Shown in pieces: positions 62,595 through 64,000 of a stretch of DNA of 64,000 nucleotides (positions are counted from its first letter, which is position 1; each line of letters opens with the position of its first letter). Under the pieces are notes generated by a model. That model did not search any database, was not told where the DNA came from, and was given only the letters and a program-made list of their open reading frames with translations. The translations under genes were made by a program, and so were the position numbers. The stretch comes from Myxococcus qinghaiensis (lineage in GTDB: Bacteria; Myxococcota; Myxococcia; Myxococcales; Myxococcaceae), in NCBI RefSeq assembly GCF_024198215.1, contig NZ_JAKCFA010000004.1:310001-374000 (forward strand). The letters are read 5' to 3'.

Positions 62595-63713
62595 ATGCGC
62601 ATCCCTGACTTCAAGCTGGAGCGGTACTTCGCGCGCTGGGAGTTCGCCGCGCCCTACACGTTGTGCTCCTCGGACATCGAGGGCTGGAAGCTCAAGGAGC
62701 TCCTGGCGCTCGCGGACCCGGACGCCCTGGCCCGCTGGGAGGCGCTGACGCTCGGCTACACCGAGGCCCCCGGCCTGCCCGCGCTGCGACAGGCCATCGC
62801 GGCGCTCTACCAGGGACTGGCGCCCGAGCAGGTGCTGACCTTCGCCGGCGCGCAGGAGGCCGTCTTCATCCTGATGAACGTGCTGCTGGGCCCGGGCGAC
62901 CACGCCGTCGTCACCTGGCCGGGCTATCAGTCCCTGCACGAAGTGGCGCGCGCCACCGGCGCGGACGTGACGCTGCTGCCGCTGCGCGAGGAGACCGGCT
63001 GGGCGTTGGACCTGGACGCCCTGCGCGCCGCGCTCAAGCCCCAGACGCGAATCATCGTGGTGAACTTCCCCCACAACCCCACCGGCGCGCTGCCGGACGT
63101 GAAGACCTTCCAGGCGCTGTGCGCGCTCTGCGACGAGCGCGGCATCTACCTCTTGTCCGACGAGGTGTACCGGCTGCTGGAGCACGACGCGAAGGACCTG
63201 CTCCCCGCCGCCGTCGAGCTGTCCCCGCGCGCCTTCAGCCTGGGCGTCATGTCCAAGGCGTTCGGCCTCGCGGGGCTGCGCGTGGGGTGGCTCGCCTGTC
63301 GCGACGAGGACGTGCTGCGCCGGTGCATGGCGTACAAGGACTACACCACCATCTGCAACAGCGCCCCCAGCGAGGTGCTCGCCCTCATCGCCCTGCGCGC
63401 GAAGGAGCGGGTGCTGGCGCGAAGCCGCGCGCTGCTTGCCTCCAACCTGGCCTTGCTGGACGCGTTCTTCGCGCGCCACACCGACACCTTCCACTGGGTG
63501 CGTCCGCGCGCCGGCAGCGTGGCCTTCCCGCGCCTCTTGCGAGAGCAACACGTGGCCCGGTTCACCGACGCGCTCGTGCAACGCGAAGGTGTGTTGTTGC
63601 TGCCCGGTGATGTCTACGACTTCCCAGGCAATCACTTCCGTCTGGGGTTGGGCCGCACGAGCCTCCCCGAGGCCCTGACACGGCTGGAGCGTTTCGTCAG
63701 CGACACCCGGTGA
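62595..63713 (+). CDS. PLP-dependent class I/II aminotransferase
   Basis: 372 residues. PLP-binding Lys221 is in GVMSKAFGLAGLRVGWLACR. Other fold-type I motifs: FAGAQEAVFILMNVLLGPGD, VVNFPHNPTGALPD with the Asn, and LLSDEVYRLLEHD with Asp and Tyr. The C-terminal Arg for the substrate carboxylate is expected in LGLGRTSLPEAL. The family includes aminotransferases and beta-lyases for amino acids and antibiotic precursors. The N-terminus RIPDFKLERYFARWEFAAPY resembles capreomycidine-synthase-like and related members. It diverges from the thioredoxin-like gene; substrate unknown. Confidence 0.9.
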   Translation: MRIPDFKLERYFARWEFAAPYTLCSSDIEGWKLKELLALADPDALARWEALTLGYTEAPGLPALRQAIAALYQGLAPEQVLTFAGAQEAVFILMNVLLGPGDHAVVTWPGYQSLHEVARATGADVTLLPLREETGWALDLDALRAALKPQTRIIVVNFPHNPTGALPDVKTFQALCALCDERGIYLLSDEVYRLLEHDAKDLLPAAVELSPRAFSLGVMSKAFGLAGLRVGWLACRDEDVLRRCMAYKDYTTICNSAPSEVLALIALRAKERVLARSRALLASNLALLDAFFARHTDTFHWVRPRAGSVAFPRLLREQHVARFTDALVQREGVLLLPGDVYDFPGNHFRLGLGRTSLPEALTRLERFVSDTR

Positions 63714-63909
63714 GCCGGGCGCGTGACAGTCCCGGGCCGCTGTGAAGCTCTGTTTCAGAGGGCGACGCGTTGCGTCAGGTCTTGCATTGGCTTCCCGGTT
63801 TCCGTGATCTCGACCTTTTACAGTCCGAGCCTCTAGAGTGGCTGCTTCCTCGCCCGGTCCCCCGCCTGGCGAGGGCAGCACCCCCTACTCCCGAGCGGAG
63901 GCGTTCACG

Positions 63910-64000
63910 ATGAAGAAGCTGATGGGTACGGCGATTGCCGCGGCCACGCTGTTGGTTGGCACGCAGGCTGCCGCCACCAATTACACGCTGTGGATTCATG
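63910..64000 (+). CDS. Secreted protein, N-terminal part only (runs off the right edge)
   Basis: 30 residues are visible. ATG at 63910 with GGAGG 8 bases upstream. A Sec signal peptide (KKLMGTAIAAATLLVGTQAAA) ends near residue 22, then TNYTLWIH continues past the window. The IH ending recalls the first strand and oxyanion segment of secreted alpha/beta hydrolases, but 30 residues are too few to tell. The 196 bases upstream are AT-richer than average around 63810 and probably hold its promoter. Confidence 0.7.
   Translation, partial: MKKLMGTAIAAATLLVGTQAAATNYTLWIH

Overview
The window is one contiguous chromosomal segment of a high-GC, Gram-negative delta-proteobacterium, most likely a myxobacterium of the Myxococcus/Corallococcus type. 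The reasons are very high third-position GC, abundant GTG and TTG starts behind strong GGAGG sites, many lipoproteins and FHA or TPR-type signalling proteins, a PilY1/PilV/PilW/PilX minor-pilin cluster, and a recA promoter whose operator fits the Myxococcus xanthus LexA motif base for base. I see no insertion sequence, prophage, CRISPR array, rRNA or tRNA. Coding density is about 93 percent, and many genes overlap by 1-4 bases in operons.

Layout. 1-6.4 kb: end of a WYL regulator, a membrane-anchored FHA protein, a phospholipase-D type cardiolipin synthase and aconitase. 6.5-13.6 kb (minus strand): pilY1-pilV-pilW-pilX, then a small alarmone-hydrolase-like HD protein. 13.8-18.2 kb: an ArfB-like rescue factor diverging from a YceI-pirin pair with a striking AT-rich palindrome upstream, a lipoprotein and a secreted von Willebrand A protein. 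18.3-22.2 kb: a two-gene ABC-2 exporter, a single-domain response regulator and two small proteins. 22.3-27.1 kb: lipoprotein M3 oligopeptidase, TatD hydrolase and gamma-glutamyltransferase. 27.3-30.9 kb: a small ORF, then glmU and glmS for UDP-GlcNAc synthesis. 31.0-33.9 kb: a four-gene ECF sigma / anti-sigma / DUF3106 / acidic-tail operon and a divergent membrane protein. 34-41 kb: recA with an SOS box, Tat-exported PhoD, an orphan RiPP-type precursor, a GNAT acetyltransferase and tex.

41-50 kb is more accessory: an unknown protein, an HSP90-like/TPR pair, a secreted metallo-beta-lactamase-fold protein, a LETM1-related protein, an orphan SUKH protein, an AraC regulator diverging from a DUF4267 protein, and a small secreted six-cysteine peptide with the cysteine pattern of CS-alpha-beta defensins. 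50-64 kb: an alpha/beta-hydrolase pseudoenzyme with a FUSC exporter, a HEAT-repeat lipoprotein, an operon of membrane protein-fmt-dehydroquinase-like protein-rsmB, a LysR regulator, a glycosyltransferase, an SDR, a cysteine-free thioredoxin-fold protein, an aminotransferase and the start of a secreted protein.

The best candidates for new biology are the defensin-like peptide (49374-49577), the orphan RiPP-like precursor (37699-37863), the HSP90/TPR pair (41592-44566), the ECF operon with a shared acidic motif (31014-33017), and three proteins that keep an enzyme fold but lack the catalytic residues (49888-50598, 56063-57016, 61952-62428). Start codons were set by ribosome-binding sites, signal peptides and family alignment made by eye. 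No database search was possible.
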